Shown in pieces: positions 15,618 to 23,688 of a DNA stretch of 30,702 nucleotides; position 1 is the first letter of the stretch, and each line of letters starts with the position of its first letter. This DNA comes from CAYZQH01 sp050300015. GTDB taxonomy: Bacteria; Pseudomonadota; Gammaproteobacteria; Pseudomonadales; Cellvibrionaceae. The notes below the pieces were generated by a model. That model saw nothing but the letters and a program-made list of their open reading frames with translations. It had not been told where the DNA came from and searched no databases. The DNA lies in the NCBI GenBank assembly GCA_050300015.1, contig JBNKWZ010000002.1, positions 1-30,702 of the forward strand. The letters run 5' to 3'. The position numbers were made by a program, and so were the translations under genes.

Positions 15618-16445
15618 ATGTTAAGTCTTAAAGCCAAATCCGCCATCGTTTCTATTTGTTTTCTCGCCGTATTTTTGGGCGCGTGGGAGGCCACAAGCCA
15701 ACCTCCGAAGGCCGAAAAAGCGCTTACGGAATATGAGTTGCTCATGGGCGGTGCCGACCAAGAAGCACGCGTACCACCGCCCTCAGCCGTCATCATGCAC
15801 TCGATTGCCGAGCTGTCCGACCCTTTTTATGATAAGGGCCCCAACGACAAAGGTATTGGTATTCAGCTTGGTTACTCACTGTACCGAGTATTAACAGGAT
15901 ATTTGCTGGCGGCGCTGGTGGCCATTCCCATTGGCTTCGTAATCGGTATGTCACCGCTAATGTACAAGGCCCTCAACCCTTATATTCAAATTTTAAGGCC
16001 CATATCGCCCTTGGCGTGGATGCCACTGGCGCTGTTTATCATTCAAGATTCCGAGACCTCGGCTATATTCGTCATTTTTATTTGTTCCATTTGGCCCATG
16101 CTGATTAATACCGCCTTTGGGGTTGCTGGGGTCCGTCAAGATTGGGTCAATGTGGCACGAACACATGAACTCTCCCCCATTCGTACCGCCTTCCAAGTCA
16201 TATTGCCTGCGGCAGCACCCACCATACTCACAGGTATGCGCATTTCCATCGGCATTGCTTGGCTGGTGATTGTCGCGGCCGAGATGCTCGTCGGAGGCAC
16301 CGGTATTGGCTATTACGTTTGGAATGAGTGGAATAATTTGGATCTGACCAGTGTGATTTTTTCAATTCTTATGATCGGCTTAGTGGGCATGCTTTTGGAC
16401 CTCGGTTTAAACGGCGCAACCAAGCTTGTGCAGTACAAAGAATAA
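15618..16445 (+). CDS. ABC transporter permease, NrtB/CmpB/SsuC type (probable cyanate)
   Basis: A 275-residue inner-membrane permease. It has an N-terminal helix (about 8-26), a periplasmic stretch and then five further hydrophobic segments. The ATPase-coupling EAA loop reads VARTHELSPIRTAFQVILPAAAPTILTG in pieces typical of the family (THELSP...VILPAAAP). The proposed start is ATG 15618 with AGAG upstream; a TTG two codons earlier is also open. It is the second structural gene of the operon. The ATPase gene follows 9 bases after the stop. It should pair with the NrtA-like protein as the channel for the anion. Confidence 0.9.
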   Translation: MLSLKAKSAIVSICFLAVFLGAWEATSQPPKAEKALTEYELLMGGADQEARVPPPSAVIMHSIAELSDPFYDKGPNDKGIGIQLGYSLYRVLTGYLLAALVAIPIGFVIGMSPLMYKALNPYIQILRPISPLAWMPLALFIIQDSETSAIFVIFICSIWPMLINTAFGVAGVRQDWVNVARTHELSPIRTAFQVILPAAAPTILTGMRISIGIAWLVIVAAEMLVGGTGIGYYVWNEWNNLDLTSVIFSILMIGLVGMLLDLGLNGATKLVQYKE

Positions 16446-16454
16446 GAGGTTTTT

Positions 16455-17342
16455 ATGGCACAGTCATTTTTACAAATTCAAAAATTAGCGAAACGTTTTT
16501 TATCTAAAAATCAACCAACTCTGACGGTATTTGAGGATATCAACTTCAACATCGAAAAAGGTGAGTTCGTTTGTATCATCGGTCATTCCGGGTGTGGTAA
16601 GTCCACCATCATGAATACTCTCTCGGGGTTGGACCAGTCCTCAGAAGGCACGGTGATTATGGACGGCAAAGAGGTCTCTGGGCCCAGTCTCGACCGCGGC
16701 GTGGTTTTTCAGAATTACTCTTTACTCCCTTGGTTAACCGCATTGGATAACGTTCGATTTGGCGTACAGGCAAGATGGCCTGAATGGAGTAAAGAAAAAG
16801 TCATTGCACACAGTCAAGAATATTTAATGATGGTGGGTTTGGAGGGAGTTGAAAACCGCAAACCTGCGCAATTGTCCGGTGGTATGCGCCAACGCGTGTC
16901 CATCGCTCGGGCCTTTGCCACACAACCGAAATTATTGTTACTGGATGAACCCTTCGGAGCACTGGATGCCCTTACGCGTGGCAATATTCAAGATGAATTG
17001 TTAAACATTTGCGACAAAACGCAGCAAACGGTTTTTATGATTACCCACGATGTGGACGAGGCCATTTTGTTGTCTGACCGCATACTGCTCATGAGCAATG
17101 GCCCCAATGCGTCCATTGCTGAATCGGTTCGCGTGAACATTCCTAAGCCGCGCAAGCGCGCCGAGATTATCAAAAATTCGGGTTACTACGTACTGCGTAA
17201 TTATCTGGTGGATTTTCTGGTCAATCGCTCAGACAGCGATACTTACAAAGGCCGCACCCACCCAGAGATGGTTGACCCCATTACTGACAGCGACACCCCC
17301 ACTGCTGCGGCAACAGCCAGCGCTAAAGCCGCAAACGAATAA
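16455..17342 (+). CDS. ABC transporter ATP-binding protein, NrtD/CmpD type (probable cyanate)
   Basis: A 295-residue ATPase that would power the importer from the cytoplasmic side. Walker A is GHSGCGKST, the Q-loop is VFQNYSLLPWLT, the signature is LSGGMRQR, Walker B is LLLLDEPFGALD, and the switch histidine is in MITHDVDEA. The family is that of nitrate, taurine and cyanate importers. After the nucleotide-binding domain (about 1-255) comes a tail that ends in an Ala/Thr-rich segment and does not resemble a regulatory domain such as that of NrtC. Start ATG 16455 with AAGAGG upstream. cynS begins 30 bases downstream. Confidence 0.93.
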   Translation: MAQSFLQIQKLAKRFLSKNQPTLTVFEDINFNIEKGEFVCIIGHSGCGKSTIMNTLSGLDQSSEGTVIMDGKEVSGPSLDRGVVFQNYSLLPWLTALDNVRFGVQARWPEWSKEKVIAHSQEYLMMVGLEGVENRKPAQLSGGMRQRVSIARAFATQPKLLLLDEPFGALDALTRGNIQDELLNICDKTQQTVFMITHDVDEAILLSDRILLMSNGPNASIAESVRVNIPKPRKRAEIIKNSGYYVLRNYLVDFLVNRSDSDTYKGRTHPEMVDPITDSDTPTAAATASAKAANE

Positions 17343-17372
17343 ACAACAACGCCTCACAAAGGAGAACACCCT

Positions 17373-17813
17373 ATGAACAAAGTCGATGTTACCGAAGCCA
17401 TCATCCTTGCTAAAAAAAACAAAGGCCTCACCTGGGAAGGCATAGCCAGTGAAATTGGCATGTCACCCGTGTGGACCACCTCAGCATGCCTAGGCATGAA
17501 CGGCATGCCCGAAGCCCCTGCTACAGCCATTTGCAGTTTGTTAGAGTTGGAAGAAGGCAGCAAAGAGGTGTTAATGGAATGCCCCCACAAGAGCTGGGAT
17601 AACACCATTCCACAAGACCCCTTAATTTATCGCCTGTATGAAGTAATTGGCGTCTACGGCGACACACTCAAAGAACTGATCCACGAAAAATTTGGTGACG
17701 GCATTATGAGTGCGATCGATTTTTCTATGGATGTCGATAAAGAAGAAAACCCGAAGGGCAATCGCGTGGTGATCACCCTGAATGGTAAATTTTTGCCCTA
17801 TAACGCCTGGTGA
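17373..17813 (+). CDS. cynS: cyanase (cyanate hydratase)
   Basis: Converts cyanate and bicarbonate to ammonia and two CO2 via carbamate, in the cytoplasm, as a decamer. The 146-residue length is close to E. coli CynS (156). The catalytic triad Arg87, Glu90 and Ser113 has exactly the spacing of E. coli R96, E99 and S122. They sit in YRLYEVIGVYGDTLKELIHEKFGDGIMSAIDF (only key pieces quoted: YRLYE and GIMSAIDF). An N-terminal helix-turn-helix-like region (about 8-60) is also usual. A strong GGAG lies eight bases before ATG 17373. Being last-but-one in an importer operon, it identifies the operon as cyanate catabolism for nitrogen. Confidence 0.97.
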   Translation: MNKVDVTEAIILAKKNKGLTWEGIASEIGMSPVWTTSACLGMNGMPEAPATAICSLLELEEGSKEVLMECPHKSWDNTIPQDPLIYRLYEVIGVYGDTLKELIHEKFGDGIMSAIDFSMDVDKEENPKGNRVVITLNGKFLPYNAW

Positions 17814-17830
17814 TTTTTTCCCTCGGGCGG

Positions 17831-17849
17831 TGGAGGCCAGCCCCCTCCA
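17831..17849 (+). other. intercistronic hairpin between cynS and DUF1348 gene
   Basis: TGGAGG (17831-17836) pairs with CCTCCA (17844-17849), with further G-T/G-C pairs possible outside. No T tract follows. It may act as a processing or partial termination point after cynS. Confidence 0.45.
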
Positions 17850-17890
17850 TCGCTCAGTCTTCTACTGATGCCTTATTGAGAAACCCAACA

Positions 17891-18328
17891 ATGACCTACA
17901 ACCCCACTAGCAGCGAACCTCGCCCCCCGTTCCCTCCGTTTACGAAAGAGACGGCACAAAAGAAAATTCAAGCGGCAGAAGACGCCTGGAACACCAAGGA
18001 CCCCGAGCGCGTGGCCATGGCTTACACTCCGGATACCGAGTGGCGCAACCGCAGTGCGTTTCTCAATGGCCGCGATGAAGTGGTCGCCTTTTTAAAAAAG
18101 AAGTGGGCCAAAGAATTGGACTACAAGCTCAAGAAAACCCTTTGGGCTTTTACAGACAACCGCATCGCCGTGCGCTTTGAATACGAATGGCACGACGAGG
18201 GCGGCCAGTGGTATCGCTCCTATGGCAACGAGAATTGGGAATTTGCCGACAATGGCTTAATGCAACGCCGCTTCGCCAGCATCAACGACCTACCCATCGA
18301 AGCCAGCGAACGTCGCGTTGGCGTTTAG
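17891..18328 (+). CDS. DUF1348 NTF2/SnoaL-like protein
   Basis: A 145-residue cytoplasmic protein of the DUF1348 family, which has the NTF2-like alpha-beta barrel fold. Recognisable segments are AEDAWNTKDPERVAMAYTPDTEWRNR, FLKKKWAKELDYKLKKTLW, RFEYEWHDEGGQWYRSYGNENWEF and NGLMQRR. No biochemical function is established for the family that I know of. The frame is open from 17810, but ATG 17891 begins the family-like sequence, with GAG about ten bases upstream. It is the last gene in the cyanate operon, so it may deal with a by-product or related substrate; this is inference. It overlaps the next, convergent gene by 4 bases. Confidence 0.85.
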   Translation: MTYNPTSSEPRPPFPPFTKETAQKKIQAAEDAWNTKDPERVAMAYTPDTEWRNRSAFLNGRDEVVAFLKKKWAKELDYKLKKTLWAFTDNRIAVRFEYEWHDEGGQWYRSYGNENWEFADNGLMQRRFASINDLPIEASERRVGV

Positions 18329-19155
18329 GGCGCTCTTCTGAGAGTAACCGAAAGCGGCTCGTCGGCTAGGTCAAATTCCGACGGGTCACGGGGTTCAATC
18401 ATCAATGTGTCTTCATCTAGCGTCAACACAAAATCTGGTGAGAGGGGAACGCTTGTCGTGAAGTAAATTATTAAACGCCATTGACCTTGCCCATTCCGCT
18501 CACTGCGTTTCACGCCATAGATCTGCGTCAACCGCGTTCTTTCTGGGTCATCTGCGAACTCGGCGGGAAAAGACACTTGAGTGAGCGATTGAAATTCTAA
18601 AAAGTCGCACAACGCATCGACCATAGCGTCCGACTGGGTTAATTCGCAGGGCCCTTGCCACATTCCCATTAAACTCGACTCAAAGCCATTATCCATCCGC
18701 ACTAGCGGAAAGGCCAATGCCTCCAATCCCGCCTCGTGTGCGAACGTTATCCAGTGGGTTACCAACATAAAAGGATCGATGAGATTGTCACCGATGGTGC
18801 CGGTTAATCCATTGTCGGTCTCCATTAGTATCACGGAGGCTTCAGTCATACCGTCGCTCACAGCTAAAGTCACTTGCCGATAGCCGCTATCGAGCATCAC
18901 ATCCTCACGAGTATTAATATCCCACACCCACACATTGTTATCGTTGGGCACATCTTCTAACCAGCAACCGTCGGGTTCGAGGTCATTAAAGATCATAGAC
19001 AAGTAATCTTCACTGAAGGACACGCCCACCTCACAGGTGGAGTCAAACCCCAGCGTGACCCACCAAGTGCCTTCAATGTCCAGTGTTTGCACCTTGTCAT
19101 CGCAAGCAGTAATCAGCAAACACACCACAATGCAAAAGCTTTGCATGAATTTCAT
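18325..19155 (-). CDS. lipoprotein of unknown function
   Basis: A 276-residue protein with a lipoprotein signal peptide (lipobox ITAC, C18) followed by DDK. Asp directly after the lipidated cysteine usually keeps such proteins in the inner membrane in enterobacteria, so it may face the periplasm from there. The rest is acidic and beta-rich (WWVTLGFDSTCEVGVSFSE, WQGPCELTQSDAMVDALCDFLEF), with several cysteines that could form disulfides. I do not recognise a family. Its stop overlaps the DUF1348 stop by four bases, tail to tail. No partner gene is evident. Confidence 0.75.
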   Translation of the reverse strand: MKFMQSFCIVVCLLITACDDKVQTLDIEGTWWVTLGFDSTCEVGVSFSEDYLSMIFNDLEPDGCWLEDVPNDNNVWVWDINTREDVMLDSGYRQVTLAVSDGMTEASVILMETDNGLTGTIGDNLIDPFMLVTHWITFAHEAGLEALAFPLVRMDNGFESSLMGMWQGPCELTQSDAMVDALCDFLEFQSLTQVSFPAEFADDPERTRLTQIYGVKRSERNGQGQWRLIIYFTTSVPLSPDFVLTLDEDTLMIEPRDPSEFDLADEPLSVTLRRAP

Positions 19156-19466
19156 ATGCGCCCTTTTTTATTGTTACTATTGGAATCGCCATTGCACACC
19201 GAGAGAATAACAACAGACAATACGTAAAAATACGAAATTCACTAGCGCTGTGATGGCCATCCACCCTTATTGGCATCTCTGTTTTTAATCAGTCGCAAAC
19301 AACACAACCCGCCCCCATTTTTCAACGGGTCAGCTCACCAAAACTCGTGGCTGACTCACACCACGTTAACGGCATATCAAACGCCAAGTAGCCGAGATAA
19401 CGGTATCACTGTGATATAGTCCCTCTTCCCCAGTTAATTCATGAATAAAGCCAATAAGGACCCACT
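19156..19466. other. divergent intergenic region upstream of arabinofuranosidase gene
   Basis: This 311-base gap separates the unknown lipoprotein gene (-) from the GH51 gene (+). Apart from the palindrome TATCAC-T-GTGATA (19404-19416) and a possible -10 TATAGT next to it (19415-19420), I see no feature; no matching -35 is visible. Confidence 0.5.
19404..19416. promoter_or_regulatory. palindrome, possible operator of arabinofuranosidase gene
   Basis: TATCAC-T-GTGATA is a perfect 6-bp inverted repeat around one base. It overlaps a candidate -10 hexamer TATAGT and lies 50 bases before the GH51 start codon, a position suited to a repressor. The binding protein is unknown. Confidence 0.4.
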
Positions 19467-20999
19467 ATGAAACTGCGTTTTGTCGCACTTCTTGGGCTAG
19501 CCCTTACGGGGGTTGCCCATGCAAAACCCGCACAGATCACCATTAACAACGTGGAACCAGGCCCGGTCATCCACCCACACATTTATGGCCAGTTCACCGA
19601 GCATTTGGGTGATGGCATATACGGCGGCTTGTACGTTGGTAAGGATTCAGACATTCCCAACACCGACGGTTTTCGCAACGATGTTATCGGTGCGTTAAAA
19701 GAGTTGCACGTGCCCTTGATTCGCTGGCCCGGCGGCTGCTTTGCCGATGAATACCACTGGCGAGATGGCATTGGCCCACATGATGAACGTGTTTTGCGCA
19801 CCAATGTGAGTTGGGGTGGCGCAAAAGAAGACAATAGCTTTGGTACCCATGAATTCTTCCAACTGGTTGAAATGTTGGGCGCAGAGGCCTATGTCAATGG
19901 CAATTTAGGCTCCGGCACCGTGCAAGAAATGGTGGAATGGTTGGAGTATATGACCTCTGACAATGACTCGGCAGTGGTGCGCGAGCGCCGTAAAAATGGC
20001 CGTGAAAAGCCTTGGAAGCTCGCCTACTATGCCGTAGGTAACGAAAGTTGGGGCTGCGGTGGGCATATGACGCCTCAACACTACGCGGACCTCTACAAAC
20101 ACTGGACAACGTTTTTAAAAGCCCCAGCAGATAACCGTCCGAAGCTAATTGCCAGTGGCGGCCACAGTGACCTACTGGCCTGGACAGAAGAACTCAGCAA
20201 AATCGAAAACAATATCGATGGCATCAGTTTCCACTACTACACCCTACCCACTGCAGACTGGGGCAAAAAAGGCGCTGCCACGGGGTTTCCTGAAGCTGAG
20301 TGGATGTCTACTTTTGTGAATACACTGAAAATGGAAGATTTTATTGTCGATAATGTGGCAGTACTGGAAAAAAATGACCCAGAAGGCAAAATCGGTTTTT
20401 ACGTGGACGAATGGGGCACCTGGTTCGATACCGACGAGGAAACCAAAGACCGCATTTTGTTCCAACGTAACACCATTCGGGATGCCTTGGTGGCCGCAGT
20501 CAACTTCAACATGTTCCACCGCCACGCCGAGCGGGTAACCATGACTATGATCGCCCAGATGGTGAATGTGCTACAGGCCATGATTTTGACAGAAGGCGAT
20601 AAAATGGTGCTCACGCCAACTTACCACGCGTTCAAGATGTACATTCCCTTCCAGGGCGCCACTTCACTGCCATTCAAGGCTAAAAAATTGCCCAAATACA
20701 AACTGGGTAAACACAAAGTGGATGCTCTTTCCTTTAGCTCCGCGCGGACCAAAGACGGCAAATTGGTTGTGGCTTTGGCCAATATCGACCCCAACCAAGA
20801 CCACGAAGTGACGCTGCAATTGAAAGACGGCAAGCTGACCAAAGCCGTGGGCCACCAGCTGTCTGCCACCAAAATGGACGCAGAAAACACCTATACCGCC
20901 CCCAGTGTGGTGGCGCCTAAGACCGTGTCATTTGATTTGAGCGGTGACGGTACCCTCACCGTACCTTCGAAGGCCATTCTCGTTTTAACCTTAAACTAA
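19467..20999 (+). CDS. secreted alpha-L-arabinofuranosidase, GH51
   Basis: Removes terminal L-arabinofuranosyl units from arabinan or arabinoxylan side chains. The 510-residue protein has a Sec signal peptide cut after AHA (residue 19), then a (beta/alpha)8 catalytic domain and a C-terminal beta domain. The retaining acid/base Glu193 is in YAVGNESWGCGG and the nucleophile Glu315 in FYVDEWGTW. IRWPGGCFADEYHWRDGIGP is a GH51 hallmark. Unlike the pectinolytic lipoproteins nearby it has no lipobox or serine linker, so it is likely periplasmic, acting on imported oligosaccharides. Start ATG has AAGGA upstream. A hairpin follows the stop. Confidence 0.95.
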   Translation: MKLRFVALLGLALTGVAHAKPAQITINNVEPGPVIHPHIYGQFTEHLGDGIYGGLYVGKDSDIPNTDGFRNDVIGALKELHVPLIRWPGGCFADEYHWRDGIGPHDERVLRTNVSWGGAKEDNSFGTHEFFQLVEMLGAEAYVNGNLGSGTVQEMVEWLEYMTSDNDSAVVRERRKNGREKPWKLAYYAVGNESWGCGGHMTPQHYADLYKHWTTFLKAPADNRPKLIASGGHSDLLAWTEELSKIENNIDGISFHYYTLPTADWGKKGAATGFPEAEWMSTFVNTLKMEDFIVDNVAVLEKNDPEGKIGFYVDEWGTWFDTDEETKDRILFQRNTIRDALVAAVNFNMFHRHAERVTMTMIAQMVNVLQAMILTEGDKMVLTPTYHAFKMYIPFQGATSLPFKAKKLPKYKLGKHKVDALSFSSARTKDGKLVVALANIDPNQDHEVTLQLKDGKLTKAVGHQLSATKMDAENTYTAPSVVAPKTVSFDLSGDGTLTVPSKAILVLTLN

Positions 21000-21006
21000 A
21001 CCCCAC

Positions 21007-21030
21007 ACCCCCGGTGGTAACGCCGGGGGT
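21007..21030 (+). terminator. terminator-like hairpin after arabinofuranosidase gene
   Basis: ACCCCCGG (21007-21014) and CCGGGGGT (21023-21030) form a perfect 8-bp stem with an 8-base loop, eight bases past the stop codon. The T tract is missing, so it may work with Rho or be an RNA-stabilising stem. Confidence 0.55.
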
Positions 21031-21215
21031 ATCCCTACACATAGAGCCGCAGTGCCGGTTAAATCACCCTGCCCGCCCACACACGCTGCTTACACGGCCG
21101 CTCGTCGGAAACCTTATAACTTTTAGCGCTGACCCCCGCTCCAATTGGCACAACCCATTTAGTTTGCCTAGACTCATTTTGCATAGGCAAAGCCAATAAA
21201 TAGAGCAAGACCCAT

Positions 21216-22154
21216 ATGCGAGTGAACAAGAACTACCTGATATTGATTATCGATGACAAGGTGGATGAGCTGCGAACGTTGGGGCAACTCATTAAAGGTC
21301 AAGGGCAAGTGATTGTAGCGACTTCGGCTGAAGCCGGCTTATTTCTGGCCCACCAACGCCGTCCAGACCTCATCATCACCGCTCTGAACATGCACGACAT
21401 GAGCGGTATAGACGTGTGCCGTCAACTCAAAAGCACCCGTGAAACCCGAGACAGCACCATAATGGTCGTCACCGAATGTGAGGATGAGGCCAGCGAAGTG
21501 GCCGCACTGGAAGCTGGTGCAGTGGATTTTATCAGTCGCCCATACAGCCCTCCGGTGGTGAAGGCTCGCGTGAAAACGCACCTAATGCTCTCCCGACAAC
21601 AAAGTTTATTACAGAATTTGGCCGATCGTGACGGGCTCACCGAGGTATACAATCGCCGTTACTTTGAGTCGCAAGCTCGCGAAGAAATTCAGCGTCACGT
21701 GCGCCAGGGCTTGCCCATCACCTTGGCACTTCTGGACATTGACTACTTTAAAGCCTTTAACGATACCTACGGCCACTTGCATGGAGATTCTTGCCTACGG
21801 GAGGTGGCTCAAGCCATTAGCCAAGGCTCACGAAGGCCAGGGGAGTTTGTCGCGCGTTATGGCGGTGAAGAGTTTGTGGCGGTACTACCGCATTCTGATG
21901 AAAAGTGTGCCAATAAGTACGGTCACTGGATTTGTGAGCGAGTGGTCTCATTGGCCATTCCTCATTCGCAATCCTCTACGCTGCCCTTTGTCAGCATCAG
22001 TGCCGGAATTGCAACCTTGATACCAAACAGCGATACCTGCTTGGAAACATTGGTAGATGCGGCAGATACCGCTTTGTATCGCGCAAAGCAATCGGGCCGA
22101 AACCAATACAAAGTGGCTGTTATTGAGGCCGAAAGCATTCGTGAGGTAAGTTAA
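21216..22154 (+). CDS. diguanylate cyclase with degenerate receiver domain
   Basis: A 312-residue REC-GGDEF protein like PleD/WspR in layout. The receiver (about 5-125) keeps the acidic pair D13-D14 and T86. However, the phosphoacceptor Asp is Ala56 (PDLIITALNM) and the conserved Lys is Arg108 (FISRPYSP), so normal phosphorylation is not possible. The GGDEF domain (about 135-300) has an intact GGEEF loop (216-220) and DIDYFKAFNDTYGH, so it should be active. The I-site position is RPGE (207-210) rather than RxxD, so feedback control may be weak. The start ATG 21216 has only a weak ribosome-binding site. The HPt gene downstream may belong to the same pathway but cannot phosphorylate this receiver in the usual way. 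Confidence 0.92.
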   Translation: MRVNKNYLILIIDDKVDELRTLGQLIKGQGQVIVATSAEAGLFLAHQRRPDLIITALNMHDMSGIDVCRQLKSTRETRDSTIMVVTECEDEASEVAALEAGAVDFISRPYSPPVVKARVKTHLMLSRQQSLLQNLADRDGLTEVYNRRYFESQAREEIQRHVRQGLPITLALLDIDYFKAFNDTYGHLHGDSCLREVAQAISQGSRRPGEFVARYGGEEFVAVLPHSDEKCANKYGHWICERVVSLAIPHSQSSTLPFVSISAGIATLIPNSDTCLETLVDAADTALYRAKQSGRNQYKVAVIEAESIREVS

Positions 22155-22425
22155 CGAATGCGTAACAACTTATTAACCTGGCAATAAAATAGATCTCTTA
22201 TCTGTTTTTTTGCACGCCCTAAAAATACTGGCACTGCTGTGCGAATAATATATATTTTTAAGGGCTTTCATTGGTTTCGCAGCCAATGATGGGGCATCCG
22301 TTCACCAACGACTAACCCGGCAATCATTCTTGGCGGGTTAACAAGGGTACAGTAACACGGTGCTATAACTTCAACCGTCTGGTGTGCAGGTTTTCTGCAC
22401 ACACAAAATTAGAATATTGATTCGT
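22155..22425 (+). other. hairpin-rich region between diguanylate cyclase and HPt genes
   Basis: Four inverted repeats follow one another. GCCCT-AAAAATA (22216-22227) pairs with TATTTTTAAGGGC (22253-22265). CATTGG pairs with CCAATG (22269-22288). TAACCCG (22313-22319) pairs with CGGGTTA (22334-22340). TGTGCAG (22383-22389) pairs with CTGCACA (22395-22401). The first could end the upstream transcript; the last lies 24 bases before the HPt start. I found no match to the c-di-GMP riboswitch consensus I know. Confidence 0.5.
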
Positions 22426-23034
22426 ATGATTGAACACGCCGATTCAAAGGGTGGCAGCCTCTGTCACCCTGCTTTTGACGCTACGCATTTAGCAAAATTA
22501 TTGAAAGCTGACAGTTACCGAGCACATGCGCTACTCAGTATTTTGGCCGATGTGGTGGCCAACGGTACCACACCGGTGCAAGAGGCTCGAAGCGCCTATT
22601 TGAGGAAGCAGCCTGCCCAAGCAGCTCATGTAATTCACAACCTAAAAGGTTGCGCGGCAAACTTAGGCGGGGTGCGAGTTTTTAATTTGGCCTGCGTACT
22701 CGAGCCAAAGCTCGAAGCCCGGGTTGACAGGGAAGATGTGGAATTGCTGCTCACGCAGCTGGAAGAGGAGTTACGCACATTTCTAGCAGAAGCGCGCCGC
22801 TGGATGAACGCACGTGAGGCCAAAATTAACCCGCGCTCCGACCATAGCGAGCAACTACTGCGGTTTAAAGAATACCTGCTCGACAGCAATATTCTTGCGT
22901 GCGACATTTTCGAATCCCTACGCCCTGTATTGTCTCAGACTATGGGTCATGAGGATTTCGAGGCACTTGCACGTGCCATGGACACGCTCAACTTCGCCAA
23001 GGCCGTTGTGCATTTGTCGCAGGTGACAGAATAG
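22426..23034 (+). CDS. HPt-domain protein
   Basis: A 202-residue cytoplasmic protein with a histidine phosphotransfer domain (about 30-125). The phosphorylatable His71 is in AAHVIHNLKGCAANLGG, the standard HxLKG motif. The C-terminal third (about 140-202, with EQLLRFKEYLLDSNILACDIFESL) resembles segments found beside HPt or hybrid-kinase domains and lacks enzyme motifs. It would relay phosphate between a hybrid kinase and a response regulator, neither of which is in the window; the receiver encoded just upstream lacks its phosphoacceptor. Start ATG 22426 is chosen; a GTG at 22384 also opens the frame but falls within a hairpin. Confidence 0.85.
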   Translation: MIEHADSKGGSLCHPAFDATHLAKLLKADSYRAHALLSILADVVANGTTPVQEARSAYLRKQPAQAAHVIHNLKGCAANLGGVRVFNLACVLEPKLEARVDREDVELLLTQLEEELRTFLAEARRWMNAREAKINPRSDHSEQLLRFKEYLLDSNILACDIFESLRPVLSQTMGHEDFEALARAMDTLNFAKAVVHLSQVTE

Positions 23035-23091
23035 CGTGAGCTCTTCTCTCATGCGTCACCACCACGAATCCACTGCGTCCATCCGAGCAGC

Positions 23092-23688
23092 CTATTGCAA
23101 CGTTTGCACACCAGCAAGCGCGATACCCATGCTCTGTAGCTGTCGCGCTGCCACCGGGTCGCTGGTTTGGCGATAGCGCTGAATCAAGGCCATCACGTCC
23201 ATAGCATCAAAAGGGTTTTGTTTAGAGCACACACGGGCAACCAATTCCAACATACCCACAAACATTGCCGCCAATTCAGAAAAGATATGCCGATTTTGTT
23301 GAGCATTGTCCGCTAGATAGTCATAAGCACTGCCACCCATTCCTACAAAGTAATCCTGACCTATGCCTTTTTTGGCATACCGATCGGAAAAAAGCCCCCC
23401 TAGAAACAAAGACAAATCTCCCAGTTGACGCAACAACAAACAGCGTTGCCAACCCTCGCTTACGGACAAAGCATCGTGATACAGCAAGGCCAAGGGGCGC
23501 AACGTTATCCTGCCGTGCTCATAAGTGAAAACGTTAGAACTTTGACCCAATCGACCCAACATTCCCCCTAAATACCAGAGAGTATCCTCGTGAGGCTTAG
23601 GTACAACGGTCTCACCCAGCTCCGCGAGCCTTTCGTAAAAGTACTGCGAGAGGGTGCGCTCAAAGTCTGTCATGAGGGTTCCAGACAT
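23092..23688 (-). CDS. conserved-looking protein of unknown function
   Basis: A 198-residue soluble protein, mostly alpha-helical. I do not recognise the family with certainty. Visible parts are SGTLMTDFERTLSQYFYERLAELG, KPHEDTLWYLGGMLGRLG, WQRCLLLRQLGDLSLFLGGLFSDRYAKKGIGQDYFVGMGGSAYDYLA (only pieces listed) and a helical C-terminus. The frame is open to 23733, but ATG 23688 has AGGAGG with a six-base spacer, so I place the start there. It converges with the HPt gene (57 bases between stops) and diverges from the esterase gene. No signal peptide or membrane segment is seen. Confidence 0.8.
   Translation of the reverse strand: MSGTLMTDFERTLSQYFYERLAELGETVVPKPHEDTLWYLGGMLGRLGQSSNVFTYEHGRITLRPLALLYHDALSVSEGWQRCLLLRQLGDLSLFLGGLFSDRYAKKGIGQDYFVGMGGSAYDYLADNAQQNRHIFSELAAMFVGMLELVARVCSKQNPFDAMDVMALIQRYRQTSDPVAARQLQSMGIALAGVQTLQ

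Noticed and set aside
14068..17342. Nitrate importer as the function of the ABC genes
   Set aside because: The protein family does include nitrate importers, but cynS follows in the operon and no nitrate reductase genes are present, so cyanate is the better call.
22155..22425. c-di-GMP riboswitch upstream of the HPt gene
   Set aside because: The stems do not match the GEMM consensus that I know; kept only as structured region.
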